From NCBI RefSeq assembly GCF_023573145.1, contig NZ_CP097636.1:2914001-2978000 (forward strand): a stretch of DNA of 64,000 nucleotides. Reading direction: 5' to 3'. The notes beneath the pieces were generated by a model. That model had not been told where the DNA came from, did no database searches, and saw nothing but the letters and a program-made list of their open reading frames with translations. The DNA is from Aquincola tertiaricarbonis (lineage in GTDB: Bacteria > Pseudomonadota > Gammaproteobacteria > Burkholderiales > Burkholderiaceae_C). Both the position numbers and the translations under genes were made by a program. The first letter of the stretch is position 1, and the number at the start of each line of letters is the position of its first letter. Of this stretch, positions 44,557-52,813 are shown piece by piece.

Positions 44557-45837
44557 TCACGCAGCAACTCCTTCACGATCCAGGCGCACGCGGCGCTTGC
44601 CAGTCAGCAGGTCAGCCATCAGCGCGGCCTTCTCCTGCCGCAACAGCTGAACCTGCTGCTCGAGCAGTTCGACCTCGCGCCGCGCCAGATCCAGGATTTC
44701 GACGATGCGTCGCTGTTCCGACAACGGTGGGATGTTGAACGGCCACTTCAACCAACGCTCGGTCTTGAAGATCATCTTCTCGACATGCACGCCGATGCTG
44801 GAGTGGAAGCAGGTCTGCTGGAAGTAGCGCGACTCGGACAGATAGCGCAGAAACTTCAGGTCGATTTGCCCGTCGCTGTTCAGCACCGCGTACTCGTTGG
44901 ACACCACGGCGCCGTCCAGTTCGGCCGGCACGATGCCGCAGGCGCCATGGACGATCTGGCGCTTGGAGATCAGGAAATCACCTTCGCGCACGTAGAACTG
45001 CGAGGGCGTCTTGATTTCGCGGCCGGTCAAGACCTCGCGGAGTTCGACGCCGCCGCGGGAACGCTTGACGGTGATCAATCGGTACCTGTCGGACGCGCTT
45101 AACAGTGCCGGGCGGCGTACTTCGGTCAAGTGATGCCCGAGCGCCGTCCGCCGCCATCCGGCCGGGGCTGGCAGGAGGTTTGGTATTCCAGGTTGCACGG
45201 AAGGAGGAAAGCCGCCGTTGTCGTCAGGACTCGAGGCGTCAGGGTTGGCCGGAGGCACCCTCAAACAATGAGCCAGCAAACCTTGCCATTGATTTCGCTT
45301 GTTGGCGAGGAGCTCGTCTACCGCAGAGATTGCTCTGTCCCAGGTGCGCAATGCATCCGCAATCCGAGCCTGCTCATCGAGCGGAGGCAATGAGATCACC
45401 AGCTTCTTCAACAACTCGCTGTCAAGGCGCCCCGTCCCATGACCGGCCGTGTCCACGAGGTCGAGGACCTCGCCCTTGCGTGCGAGTAGTTGGTACGCCA
45501 GGAACCGCGCGTCCAAGGAGCCCTTCGGAACTAAGGCCTTGATGTCCTGATTGAACGCCATCTCCCGCTCCAACAAGCAAACTGGGAGATCCTTCAATAG
45601 CGTCATGCCACGGGTGAGGACCAACACGGAGTTGGCCGGCGCAGTCGATGCTGCGGCGCGCCCGGCGTCGGTCAATCCGAGGCCAGTGGTCCTCAAGTGC
45701 ATCACCTTCATGTCCCGCGCCGATACCCACGGGAACTGCCCGCCCCACAGTTTCTCGTTCTCCTTGCTCGGCGTACCCCCGGAGCGTAGTTGTACTTCCG
45801 CTCCCAGCGTGCTGTGTCGCCAACCCTCAGGCAGCAT
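44557..45837 (-). CDS. hsdS: type I restriction specificity subunit, full length
   Basis: A 426-residue HsdS with two target-recognition domains. Each ends in a conserved helical segment: LPPLDEQARIADALRTWDRAISAV after the first, IPPLSEQRRIVEILDLARREVELL after the second. The N-terminus has the usual LPEGWRHSTLGAEVQLRSGG. It determines the bipartite DNA target of the methylase and the nuclease. The ATG at 45837 overlaps the rhuM stop. A shorter second S gene lies upstream of hsdM. Confidence 0.9.
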   Translation of the reverse strand: MLPEGWRHSTLGAEVQLRSGGTPSKENEKLWGGQFPWVSARDMKVMHLRTTGLGLTDAGRAAASTAPANSVLVLTRGMTLLKDLPVCLLEREMAFNQDIKALVPKGSLDARFLAYQLLARKGEVLDLVDTAGHGTGRLDSELLKKLVISLPPLDEQARIADALRTWDRAISAVDELLANKRNQWQGLLAHCLRVPPANPDASSPDDNGGFPPSVQPGIPNLLPAPAGWRRTALGHHLTEVRRPALLSASDRYRLITVKRSRGGVELREVLTGREIKTPSQFYVREGDFLISKRQIVHGACGIVPAELDGAVVSNEYAVLNSDGQIDLKFLRYLSESRYFQQTCFHSSIGVHVEKMIFKTERWLKWPFNIPPLSEQRRIVEILDLARREVELLEQQVQLLRQEKAALMADLLTGKRRVRLDREGVAA

Positions 45838-46937
45838 CAAGCTTTCCTCCCGTTCTTCGTCAGCCGCTTGGCCATCTGCCCGAGCTCTTGCACGCCAGAC
45901 TCATCGCCAGCCGGCGCCTCCAGCATCCGCGCAGCGTAGGCTTCGCCTTCGGTCTCCAGCGCTGTCCGTCGTTGCGCCGAGAACTTCTCGTACTGGCCCT
46001 CCGCATGGGCCACGGCCTGCTTGTGCGACACCGTGCCGGCGCCCGCCAGCACCTGGCGCTCGTTGAACGCCAGGAAGGCGTCCAGCCGCTCGGCCCAGTC
46101 CTTGAGGAACACCTCCTTGCGCCGCAAGGCCTGGTCTTCGGCAAAGTCCAGCCACATGGTGACGATGCGGTTGAGCTCGCTCACCTCCGCCTCGCGCAGG
46201 TAGTTCTTGGCCGTACCCACGTCGGCCTTGGTGACATGAGCGCCTTTCCAGGTACTCAGGCCCATGTGGGGCTGGTTGGCGTCAGCGCGGCGGACGATCA
46301 GCTCGGAAGCGGTCTGACCATGCACCGCGAAGTGCAGCTTGTTCTGGATGACCTTGAAGAAGCGCGTGGTCTCGGGCAGCGAGGGGGCATAGTCGGCGGC
46401 CAGCGCGAATATCTCGCGCACCCGCAGGTACATGCGCCGCTCGCTGGCGCGGATGTCGCGGATGCGTTCGAGCAACTCGCCAAAGCGGTCGGGCAAGGCC
46501 GAGTCGCCCACGGGCGGGTTCTTCAGGCGCTCGTCGTCGATGGTGAAGCCCTTGAGCAGGTATTCGCTCAGGTGGGCCGTCGCCCATTGGCGAAACTGCG
46601 TGCCACGCGCCGACCGGGCGCGGTAGCCCACGGCCAGAATCACCTCCAGGCTGTAGAAGCGCACCGTGCGCCGGACCTGCCGGCCGCCCTCCTGGCGAAC
46701 CTGTAAGCTGGACTTACAGGTTGCCGCCGGGTCGGCCTCGCCCTCGGCGTAGATGGCCTTGACATGCTGGGTGACGTTCTGGGGCGTGGTCTGGAACAGC
46801 GTGCCGATCTCGGCCTGGCTGAGCCACAGGGATCCGCCGTCGGCACGCATCTCAACCCGGGTCAGCCCGTCTTCGGTGGTGTAGAGAACGAACTCGCCCT
46901 GGCCCTCGGCAGCTGGCTGCTGCGGCAGCTCATTCAT
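45837..46937 (-). CDS. rhuM: RhuM-family protein
   Basis: A 366-residue RhuM-type protein with an N-terminal winged-helix-like part (SLWLSQAEIGTLFQTTPQNVTQHVK) and the family core VRFYSLEVILAVGYRARSARGTQFRQWA. The family was named after a Salmonella pathogenicity-island gene; the function is not known, but it is often placed inside type I restriction operons between hsdM and hsdS, as here. Its start overlaps the hsdM stop by 8 bases. Confidence 0.88.
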   Translation of the reverse strand: MNELPQQPAAEGQGEFVLYTTEDGLTRVEMRADGGSLWLSQAEIGTLFQTTPQNVTQHVKAIYAEGEADPAATCKSSLQVRQEGGRQVRRTVRFYSLEVILAVGYRARSARGTQFRQWATAHLSEYLLKGFTIDDERLKNPPVGDSALPDRFGELLERIRDIRASERRMYLRVREIFALAADYAPSLPETTRFFKVIQNKLHFAVHGQTASELIVRRADANQPHMGLSTWKGAHVTKADVGTAKNYLREAEVSELNRIVTMWLDFAEDQALRRKEVFLKDWAERLDAFLAFNERQVLAGAGTVSHKQAVAHAEGQYEKFSAQRRTALETEGEAYAARMLEAPAGDESGVQELGQMAKRLTKNGRKA

Positions 46938-48465
46938 AGCCCAGCTCCTTCAGGTAGGCATCCATCTGGGTTTCCAGCCGCGCCAGTTCCGCCTTGAGTT
47001 CCAGGCGTTCGCGGCGCACGGCCATCAGGTCGATGGGAGTCTCTTCCTGGAAGGTATCGACGTACCTTGGGATGTTCAGGTTGAAGTCGTTCTCTGCGAT
47101 CTGGGCCTGTGTGGCCAGGTGGGCGTAGCGCGGCACCGGCTGGCGGGCGGCCACCGTGGCCTGGATGCGCTGCAGGTCGGCTTCGCGCAGCACGTTCTGG
47201 TTCTTGCCGGCCTCGAAGTCGCGGCTGGCGTCGATGAACAACACCTGGTCGTCGGCCTTGTGCTTGCGCAGCAGCAGCACGGCAGCCGGAATACCGGTGC
47301 CGTAGAACAGCTTCTCGGGCAGGCCGATCACCACGTCGAGCAGGTTTTCTTCAATCAGCTTCTGGCGAATGCGCCCCTCGGCCGCGCCGCGGAACAGCAC
47401 GCCGTGCGGCACCACCACCGCCATGCGCCCGGTGCCGGGCTTCATGGTCTCGACCATGTGCAGGATGAAGGCGTAGTCGCCCTTGGTGCGCGGCGGCACG
47501 CCGCGGCGGAAGCGGCTGAACTTGTCGGCATCGGCGCCTTCGAAGCCCCATTTCTCCAGGCTGAAGGGCGGGTTGGCCACCACAATGTCGAAGTGCTTCA
47601 GGTTGTTGGCACCGTCCAGCAGCTTGGGGTTGCGGATGGTGTCGCCCCACTCGATGCGGTGGTTGTCCTCACCGTGCAGGAACATGTTCATCTTGGCCAG
47701 CGCCCAGGTACTGCCGATGGCCTCTTGCCCGTACAGGGCGTATTTGCGGCTGCCAGCGCCTTCGCGAATCAGCCGGCCGCACTTCATCAGCAGCGAGCCC
47801 GAGCCGCAGGTGGGGTCGCAGATCTCGTCGCCGGGCTGGGGCGCCATCAGCCGCGCCATCAGGGTGGACACCTCGGGCGGGGTGTAGAACTCGCCGGCCT
47901 TCTTGCCGCTGGTGGAGGCGAAGTTCTTGATGAGGAATTCGTAGGCGTTGCCGATCACGTCCAGGGAGCCGACGCGGCCCTCGCGCAAGTTCAGCGCGGG
48001 CTTGGCGAAGTCTTCCAGCAGGTGGCGCAGGATGTCGTTCTTCTGCTGCTCGTCGCCCAGCTTGTTGCTGTTGAAGCTGATGTCCTGGAACACGTCGCGC
48101 AGCTTCGACAGGTTGGCGTCTTCGATGGCGTGCAAGGCCTTGTCGATGCGCTCGCCGTTGCCGGGCGTGTGGCGCAGCGCGTGCAGCGCGTAGAAGCTGG
48201 CGCTGGCGGGCAGCACAAAGCGCTCGTTCTTGAGCATTTCGGCGATCAGCTCAGGGTGGTCGCCGTACTGGGCCTTGTAGTTGTCGTAGTGGTCCTGCCA
48301 GACGTCGGACACGTATTTCAGGAACAGCATCGTCAGGACGTAGTCCTTGTAGATGCTGGGGTCCACCGTGCCGCGGAAGGTGTCGCAGGCGGCCCAGACG
48401 GCTGCGTTGATGTCGTCCTGGCTGACGGCAGCTTGGGCGAGTTGGGGTGTGGTGAGATCGTTCAT
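46930..48465 (-). CDS. hsdM: type I restriction-modification methyltransferase subunit
   Basis: A 511-residue HsdM that makes N6-methyladenine with HsdS. It has the AdoMet-binding motif I ICDPTCGSGSLLMK (about 213-226) and catalytic motif IV VVANPPFSLEKWG (about 293-305, NPPF type). The N-terminal HsdM_N domain shows ACDTFRGTVDPSIYKDYVL. The ATG at 48465 overlaps the end of the half-size S gene by 4 bases, and rhuM follows. Confidence 0.93.
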   Translation of the reverse strand: MNDLTTPQLAQAAVSQDDINAAVWAACDTFRGTVDPSIYKDYVLTMLFLKYVSDVWQDHYDNYKAQYGDHPELIAEMLKNERFVLPASASFYALHALRHTPGNGERIDKALHAIEDANLSKLRDVFQDISFNSNKLGDEQQKNDILRHLLEDFAKPALNLREGRVGSLDVIGNAYEFLIKNFASTSGKKAGEFYTPPEVSTLMARLMAPQPGDEICDPTCGSGSLLMKCGRLIREGAGSRKYALYGQEAIGSTWALAKMNMFLHGEDNHRIEWGDTIRNPKLLDGANNLKHFDIVVANPPFSLEKWGFEGADADKFSRFRRGVPPRTKGDYAFILHMVETMKPGTGRMAVVVPHGVLFRGAAEGRIRQKLIEENLLDVVIGLPEKLFYGTGIPAAVLLLRKHKADDQVLFIDASRDFEAGKNQNVLREADLQRIQATVAARQPVPRYAHLATQAQIAENDFNLNIPRYVDTFQEETPIDLMAVRRERLELKAELARLETQMDAYLKELGYE

Positions 48466-49079
48466 GGGCGGGTGGCCTGTTGACTGCGCATGGAGGCCGC
48501 CGACAGGGCTTCGGCCAGCGCATGGAGTTGTTGTTCGCGGTTCTGGATGAGGCGACGCAGGGTGGCCCGCTCAGCGCGGGCGGCGCGGTCCAGCGCAACG
48601 ATGCGGTGCTGCTGCGACAGGGGCGGCACGGCCAGCGGCAAAGCCTCCAGCACCGGGCGGCGGATGCTGAGCTGGCCGCTGCCCTCGGCGCTCTGCATCA
48701 GCAGGCGCTGAAACGGTGGCTGATTGATCTGCCAAGCCAAAAAGGCCGGCTCCACCGCGACGCCAGGCTGCACGCGCAGGTGGAAGAAGGCAGGGCCGCA
48801 GACCGAGGGCATGGGCGGCGTATCCACTACTACCGCATAGAAGCGCGCGCCTTTGGCGACAAAGAGCAGGTCGCCGGGCTGCAACCAGCTCGGCCCCTTG
48901 CGGCCAGGCAGGTGCGTGCGCAGCGCGCCCGCCCATGCAATGCCCGACTCGGGATCGACATCTTTCATCTGCAGCGCAATCACGCCGCCGTCCTGGGCAC
49001 CTTCAATGGTGCCCCGGAACGGATAGCCCGACTGGACGGCAGTCGTCTGACTCAACGAAAAGAGATTTGCATCAATCAC
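48462..49079 (-). CDS. half-size HsdS-like specificity protein
   Basis: A 205-residue protein carrying one target-recognition domain and one conserved helical segment (LPLAVPPLSQQHRIVALDRA, then RRLIQNREQQLHALAEAL). It lacks the second half of a normal HsdS. Single-domain S proteins can dimerise to recognise symmetric targets or swap with the full subunit. It is the first gene of the restriction operon and overlaps hsdM. It may change the specificity of the complex or act only with HsdM for methylation. Confidence 0.75.
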   Translation of the reverse strand: MIDANLFSLSQTTAVQSGYPFRGTIEGAQDGGVIALQMKDVDPESGIAWAGALRTHLPGRKGPSWLQPGDLLFVAKGARFYAVVVDTPPMPSVCGPAFFHLRVQPGVAVEPAFLAWQINQPPFQRLLMQSAEGSGQLSIRRPVLEALPLAVPPLSQQHRIVALDRAARAERATLRRLIQNREQQLHALAEALSAASMRSQQATRP

Positions 49080-49212
49080 AGTGGTGCATCATACGCACCA
49101 CCGCACCAACCGCAAGCACTATTTGCTCCAATCAAATTGGAGCAGAACCAGATAAGCCCGGCGGGACGTCGTGATGCCGGCAGCGCCCGGCCGACTGCGA
49201 GCAAGCAGCTCC

Positions 49213-50940
49213 TCAGACTTTGCCCGAGTAACCGGACCTTGCTGCCGGCATGCGCAGAAGGCGTGCTGTCACACGGCTGGCGCCCACGAAACGCAGCGGC
49301 ACATCGGTGGGGCGGAAATCGAATGGCAGCGGACCGCGCAAAGTCGGCTCCAGGGGTAGGCCGATGCCAGGCGGCGGCAAGGTCGGCTTGCCTGTGACGG
49401 CCTGTGTCGCCAGGATTCGCCACGGCTCTCGCTGTCGGCCGTCACGCCAGCGCCGGTGGCCGGCAGGGGACCGGTCCAGCGTCGCCTGCACGATGCGCTC
49501 CAGCGCGGCGTGCTGGCCGCCCGTCACCACGCCGGTGATCATGGCCAGCATCGAATCCGCACGCAGCCACGACCAGGCCCAGAAGTTGGCCAGCGCCTCT
49601 TCCAGCCAATCGTCCGTGCCACGCACAGCCGTGGAGACCCGAGTTTGGAAGGGAATGAACTTGGCATGCCCGGCCTGCAGCTCCATCCAGGTGAGCGCAG
49701 CTTCCACCTGGGCGTGAAACAGCACATGCTCGTACACCAGGCCGACACCCAGTTTGGCCGCGAGGGCATCACTGCTGCGGCCGAAGCCTTCGCGCTGCAG
49801 ATCCAGTGACAGGCTGCCGATGAAGTCGTCAAGGTTCGCAGCGTCGAAGTAGATGCCCCAGGCGCTTTCGCCATGGGTGTGGTGCGGCTGGTACCAGGCG
49901 ATGGCCTCGAACCCGACCTGGCCCTGCAGCACCCGGCTCCGATCAGCCGCTGCCTGTGGCTGGGGCAAGTCGAGCACCGCTTCTTGATCGAACGCGCCGA
50001 GCCAGGCGGGGTCGGCGGGATCGAAGGGGCTCGCATCGTGCACGATGCCGTCGTGACTGCCCGCCGGCCGCAGCGGGGGATACACGCCGGTCTGACGTGG
50101 CGAGACAAAAGCTCGCGGCACCCGACGCTCGGCCGCCGCGCGGACTTCGCCATACGATGGATCGCCTCGATGGGGCAGCCAAGTGACCACGGCCAGACGC
50201 TGGCCTGCGCCCGCGTCCACGATCAACGCCCGGTACTGGCCGTCACGCGGTGGTGGATGCACTGGATCCGGCGCCGCCAGGATGGCCTTGGTGATTGCCC
50301 GGTCAGCCGAGGCCACCGAGGACTTGTTCAGCCGGACGGAAAAGCCGGGCGGCATCAGCTCGAGCAACGGTGTGATGTCGAGCGCACGCCGCTGATGCGC
50401 CGCGCCCGCGGCACCCGGGCCCGGACTCGCCGAACCATGGATCTCATCGACTGCCCACCGCGCGGCAGCCTGTGCCTCCGCGGCCCGCTCTCGGGTCACG
50501 CAGACGATGGCCGCGTCGCGCAGCGCCTTCGGCACCGCGCTGTCGCCCGGCACCAGCGATGCCACGACGGAGACCGTCCTGCGCGCGGCATCAACGGCCA
50601 CCGAGTGGCAGTGGACTCGCAGGCCTTCATCGGTACCCACGGGGAAGGCACGGCGAGCGAGCAAGAGGCAGGTCAGCTGGCCGAGCAATGGTCGTTGCGC
50701 AGCCAACATCGCCAGCGCAGCCTTTCCATCTCGCCCATGGCGAGCTGCGGCGACGGTGAGATCACCATCGGCGATGAAGAAGGGCAGATCTGGATCAGAG
50801 GCGGGAACGACTGCGACCAGCAGATTGGCGCTGAACTCCTGAACAACGGTGACCGCCTGCCAGATGCTCGCGCGAGGCGACTTCGAACCCGTAGACAACA
50901 ACGCCGCCCCTCCTGATCTCTTGTTACAAACCGCAGCCAT
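49213..50940 (-). CDS. unknown protein of the mobilisation-type operon
   Basis: A protein of up to 575 residues with no recognised family. It has alternating structured stretches (LLVAVVPASDPDLPFFIADG) and, at about 395-410, VYEHVLFHAQVEAALTWMEL, where His-x3-His-x3-Glu could bind metal. There is no signal peptide. The start is uncertain: ATG at 50940, or TTG near 50898-50901 behind AGGAGG. It is downstream of the relaxase gene on the same strand, and octamer array C lies 37 bp before its ATG, so it may be controlled by the RHH protein. Confidence 0.6.
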   Translation of the reverse strand: MAAVCNKRSGGAALLSTGSKSPRASIWQAVTVVQEFSANLLVAVVPASDPDLPFFIADGDLTVAAARHGRDGKAALAMLAAQRPLLGQLTCLLLARRAFPVGTDEGLRVHCHSVAVDAARRTVSVVASLVPGDSAVPKALRDAAIVCVTRERAAEAQAAARWAVDEIHGSASPGPGAAGAAHQRRALDITPLLELMPPGFSVRLNKSSVASADRAITKAILAAPDPVHPPPRDGQYRALIVDAGAGQRLAVVTWLPHRGDPSYGEVRAAAERRVPRAFVSPRQTGVYPPLRPAGSHDGIVHDASPFDPADPAWLGAFDQEAVLDLPQPQAAADRSRVLQGQVGFEAIAWYQPHHTHGESAWGIYFDAANLDDFIGSLSLDLQREGFGRSSDALAAKLGVGLVYEHVLFHAQVEAALTWMELQAGHAKFIPFQTRVSTAVRGTDDWLEEALANFWAWSWLRADSMLAMITGVVTGGQHAALERIVQATLDRSPAGHRRWRDGRQREPWRILATQAVTGKPTLPPPGIGLPLEPTLRGPLPFDFRPTDVPLRFVGASRVTARLLRMPAARSGYSGKV

Positions 50941-50976
50941 TGTCCGTCCAGGTGCTCAGTCAGGACCGCGGCGCGG

Positions 50977-51032
50977 TGTCACCACATCACCAGATCACCA
51001 TGTCATCACGGTGGCACGGTGGCACGGTGGCG
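50977..51032. promoter_or_regulatory. octamer array C in the relaxase operon
   Basis: Seven contiguous 8-bp units: TGTCACCA, CATCACCA, GATCACCA, TGTCATCA, CGGTGGCA, CGGTGGCA, CGGTGGCG. Read on the minus strand the first four are TGATGACA, TGGTGATC, TGGTGATG and TGGTGACA, the same octamer as in arrays A and B, 31 kb away. Confidence 0.65.
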
Positions 51033-51079
51033 AATGATCATGTCTTCAGCATGCCACCCCAACACCCGATGTCATCCAA

Positions 51080-51751
51080 TCAGCTGCCCTGCGAAGCCCC
51101 TGGCCTCACATCCAGCAAATGTCCCCACTTCCGGTGATGCGCATGCGCCGCACGCCCTGCCAGCGGAATGCCATAGGCACCCGCACACAGCTTGGCCACT
51201 TCGTTCAGCTGTCGCCGGGAGTTCTTCAGCACGTTCCAATCGTCGTCGTTGATGACCGGGATCACTGCGACGACGTGCACATGGATGTGGCGCTTGTCGC
51301 CGTGCGCCACCATCACGGTCGGGCGGTTCGGCGTCCAGCCGAAGAAGTCCAACGCGTCGCGAGCCAGACGGTAGGCGTTCTGCGCACTCGAGGCCCACTG
51401 CGGTACATGGCGGTGTGGGTCTTGTGGCTCTTTCAGCATGCGGGCCGCCGCTGGCGCGAACGAGATGACGATGTGCACGTACCAAACCGGCGGGATCTGC
51501 GCCCCTGCCTTGGCCGCTCGGCAGTAGCGGTCCATCTGCAGTGTCAACTGAGCTGCCGCTTCGGCAATCTCATCGTCATCGCCCCAGGGCATGGCCGTCA
51601 GCGCAAGCTTGTAGAGCTGTGGCGGCCCGAGCAGCCGCACATCCTTGCCGGACAAGGAGTGCTGGGGCGAGAACAGGTAGCGAAACAACCGCCGCAAGTC
51701 CGCGCGCCGGCGCGGCTGCTTGCGCCGGTGGTTGATGATCTTCAGGAGCAC
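51080..51751 (-). CDS. minimal relaxase-domain (mobilisation) protein
   Basis: A 223-residue protein resembling the nuclease domain of MOB-type relaxases. It has a tyrosine-containing N-terminal stretch (RRLFRYLFSPQH), a strand VWYVHIVISFAP, and the metal-binding three-histidine motif HGDKRHIHVHVVAVIP (about 155-170). The usual C-terminal helicase or primase part is absent. It would nick oriT and lead the transferred strand, using another element's conjugation machinery. Start GTG at 51751, overlapping the RHH gene. A Rep-type rolling-circle nuclease is an alternative reading. Confidence 0.65.
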   Translation of the reverse strand: MLLKIINHRRKQPRRRADLRRLFRYLFSPQHSLSGKDVRLLGPPQLYKLALTAMPWGDDDEIAEAAAQLTLQMDRYCRAAKAGAQIPPVWYVHIVISFAPAAARMLKEPQDPHRHVPQWASSAQNAYRLARDALDFFGWTPNRPTVMVAHGDKRHIHVHVVAVIPVINDDDWNVLKNSRRQLNEVAKLCAGAYGIPLAGRAAHAHHRKWGHLLDVRPGASQGS

Positions 51752-52161
51752 TGAATATCCTGAAGCAGGTCCGAGAGCCTCTTGCGCGCGTCGGCAACGG
51801 TGGCCGCGGCTTCCTGCATCGCCTTCGATGGCCGCTTCTTGCCAGCCTGGAGGGCCTCGAGTCCCATCACCGCTGCCATCAGCACCTGCGACAAGGTGAC
51901 CAGCTCCGGCGACGGCGACACCGTGTCCGGCTGCTGCATGGCCGATGGCGACGAGGTTGGCCGCCAGACACCGTCAGCCAGGCAGCGCTGCAAACCCAGC
52001 AGGATCAGTTCGGATCGGCTGCGGTGATTCTGCTCGGCGGCAGCGTCCAGGGCCCGCAGATCCGCCTCGGACATCCTGAAGTTCACCCTGGCTTTGGCGG
52101 CCTTTGAGCGCGGGGCACTGACGCGGCGCGGGCGAGCGGTCTTCTTGGTCGGGCTGGTCAT
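51742..52161 (-). CDS. ribbon-helix-helix protein, MobC-like relaxosome candidate
   Basis: A 139-residue protein with a basic N-terminus (KKTARPRRVSAPRSKAAKA) and an RHH core (ARVNFRMSEADLRALDAAAEQ, then SRSELILLGLQRCL). It resembles relaxosome accessory or centromere-binding proteins and overlaps the relaxase gene. The ATG at 52161 is used; a GTG 9 bases upstream is possible. Its target DNA is unknown; array C downstream is a candidate. Confidence 0.65.
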   Translation of the reverse strand: MTSPTKKTARPRRVSAPRSKAAKARVNFRMSEADLRALDAAAEQNHRSRSELILLGLQRCLADGVWRPTSSPSAMQQPDTVSPSPELVTLSQVLMAAVMGLEALQAGKKRPSKAMQEAAATVADARKRLSDLLQDIQCS

Positions 52162-52297
52162 GGTGCGCACACTTGTTGTTCATTCTTGCTTGCGCATTTT
52201 GGAGTCATTCCGGTAGCGACCCAGCGTCCTGTCGAAGGAGACGTGCATCGCCTCCGAAGCTTCGCCACCGTTGCAAGCAACGATCACGACACGCCGT

Positions 52298-52813
52298 TCA
52301 ACATTCGGTCTCAGGGCCTTCCGCGCCGTGCATCGCCGCCACAGCTGCCTGGCGCGCAGCCACGATCCGGGCAACGTCCTGCGCCCACCGCCAGACAGCG
52401 GGGCGCGTCCACGGGCGCAGCCGGTCGTCGAGCACGTACTCGCGCGCCCAAGGTGCCTCGTCCTCCAGAGCCCGCAGCGCGCGTGCCTGGTCACCGAGCG
52501 CGATGCAGACATCCAGCCGGGCTGCACCGTGGAGTTGGTCCGCTTCGGCAGAGTCCAGCAAGGCGACCAGGAGGCCATGAGCGCCCACGCTGTGCAGCGC
52601 CACGACGGCAGCCTCCAGACTCCGCTCCCTGTAGACGACAGCGATGCCGCAGGGGCTGATGCCATACAGCTGGCCATCTGGGGCTGGGCCCAGTTCGCCG
52701 CCCACCCAAGCCTTGCGCTCGTCATCGTTGAGCGGTCGCCAGTCTTCGAGGTCCAGCAGTTCCTGCTCCAGTGTTCGGCCGTCCCAGGCCCGGTGAAATG
52801 GCGACGGGCTCAT
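52298..52813 (-). CDS. unknown protein next to the AAA+ ATPase
   Basis: A 171-residue acidic protein (LEQELLDLEDWRPLNDDERK near the start) rich in alanine helices (SLEAAVVALHSVGAHGLLVA), with no membrane segment or known domain. The ATG at 52813 overlaps the ATPase stop by 4 bases, so the two are translated together and probably act together. Confidence 0.6.
   Translation of the reverse strand: MSPSPFHRAWDGRTLEQELLDLEDWRPLNDDERKAWVGGELGPAPDGQLYGISPCGIAVVYRERSLEAAVVALHSVGAHGLLVALLDSAEADQLHGAARLDVCIALGDQARALRALEDEAPWAREYVLDDRLRPWTRPAVWRWAQDVARIVAARQAAVAAMHGAEGPETEC

Noticed and set aside
50977..51032. Array C read as a CRISPR-like array
   Set aside because: Units are 8 bp and contiguous with no spacers; no cas genes are present anywhere in the window.
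51080..51751. Reading the relaxase-like protein as a plasmid replication initiator
   Set aside because: The HIHVH motif is compatible with both, but the neighbouring RHH gene and the integrated context favour mobilisation; kept only as an alternative.
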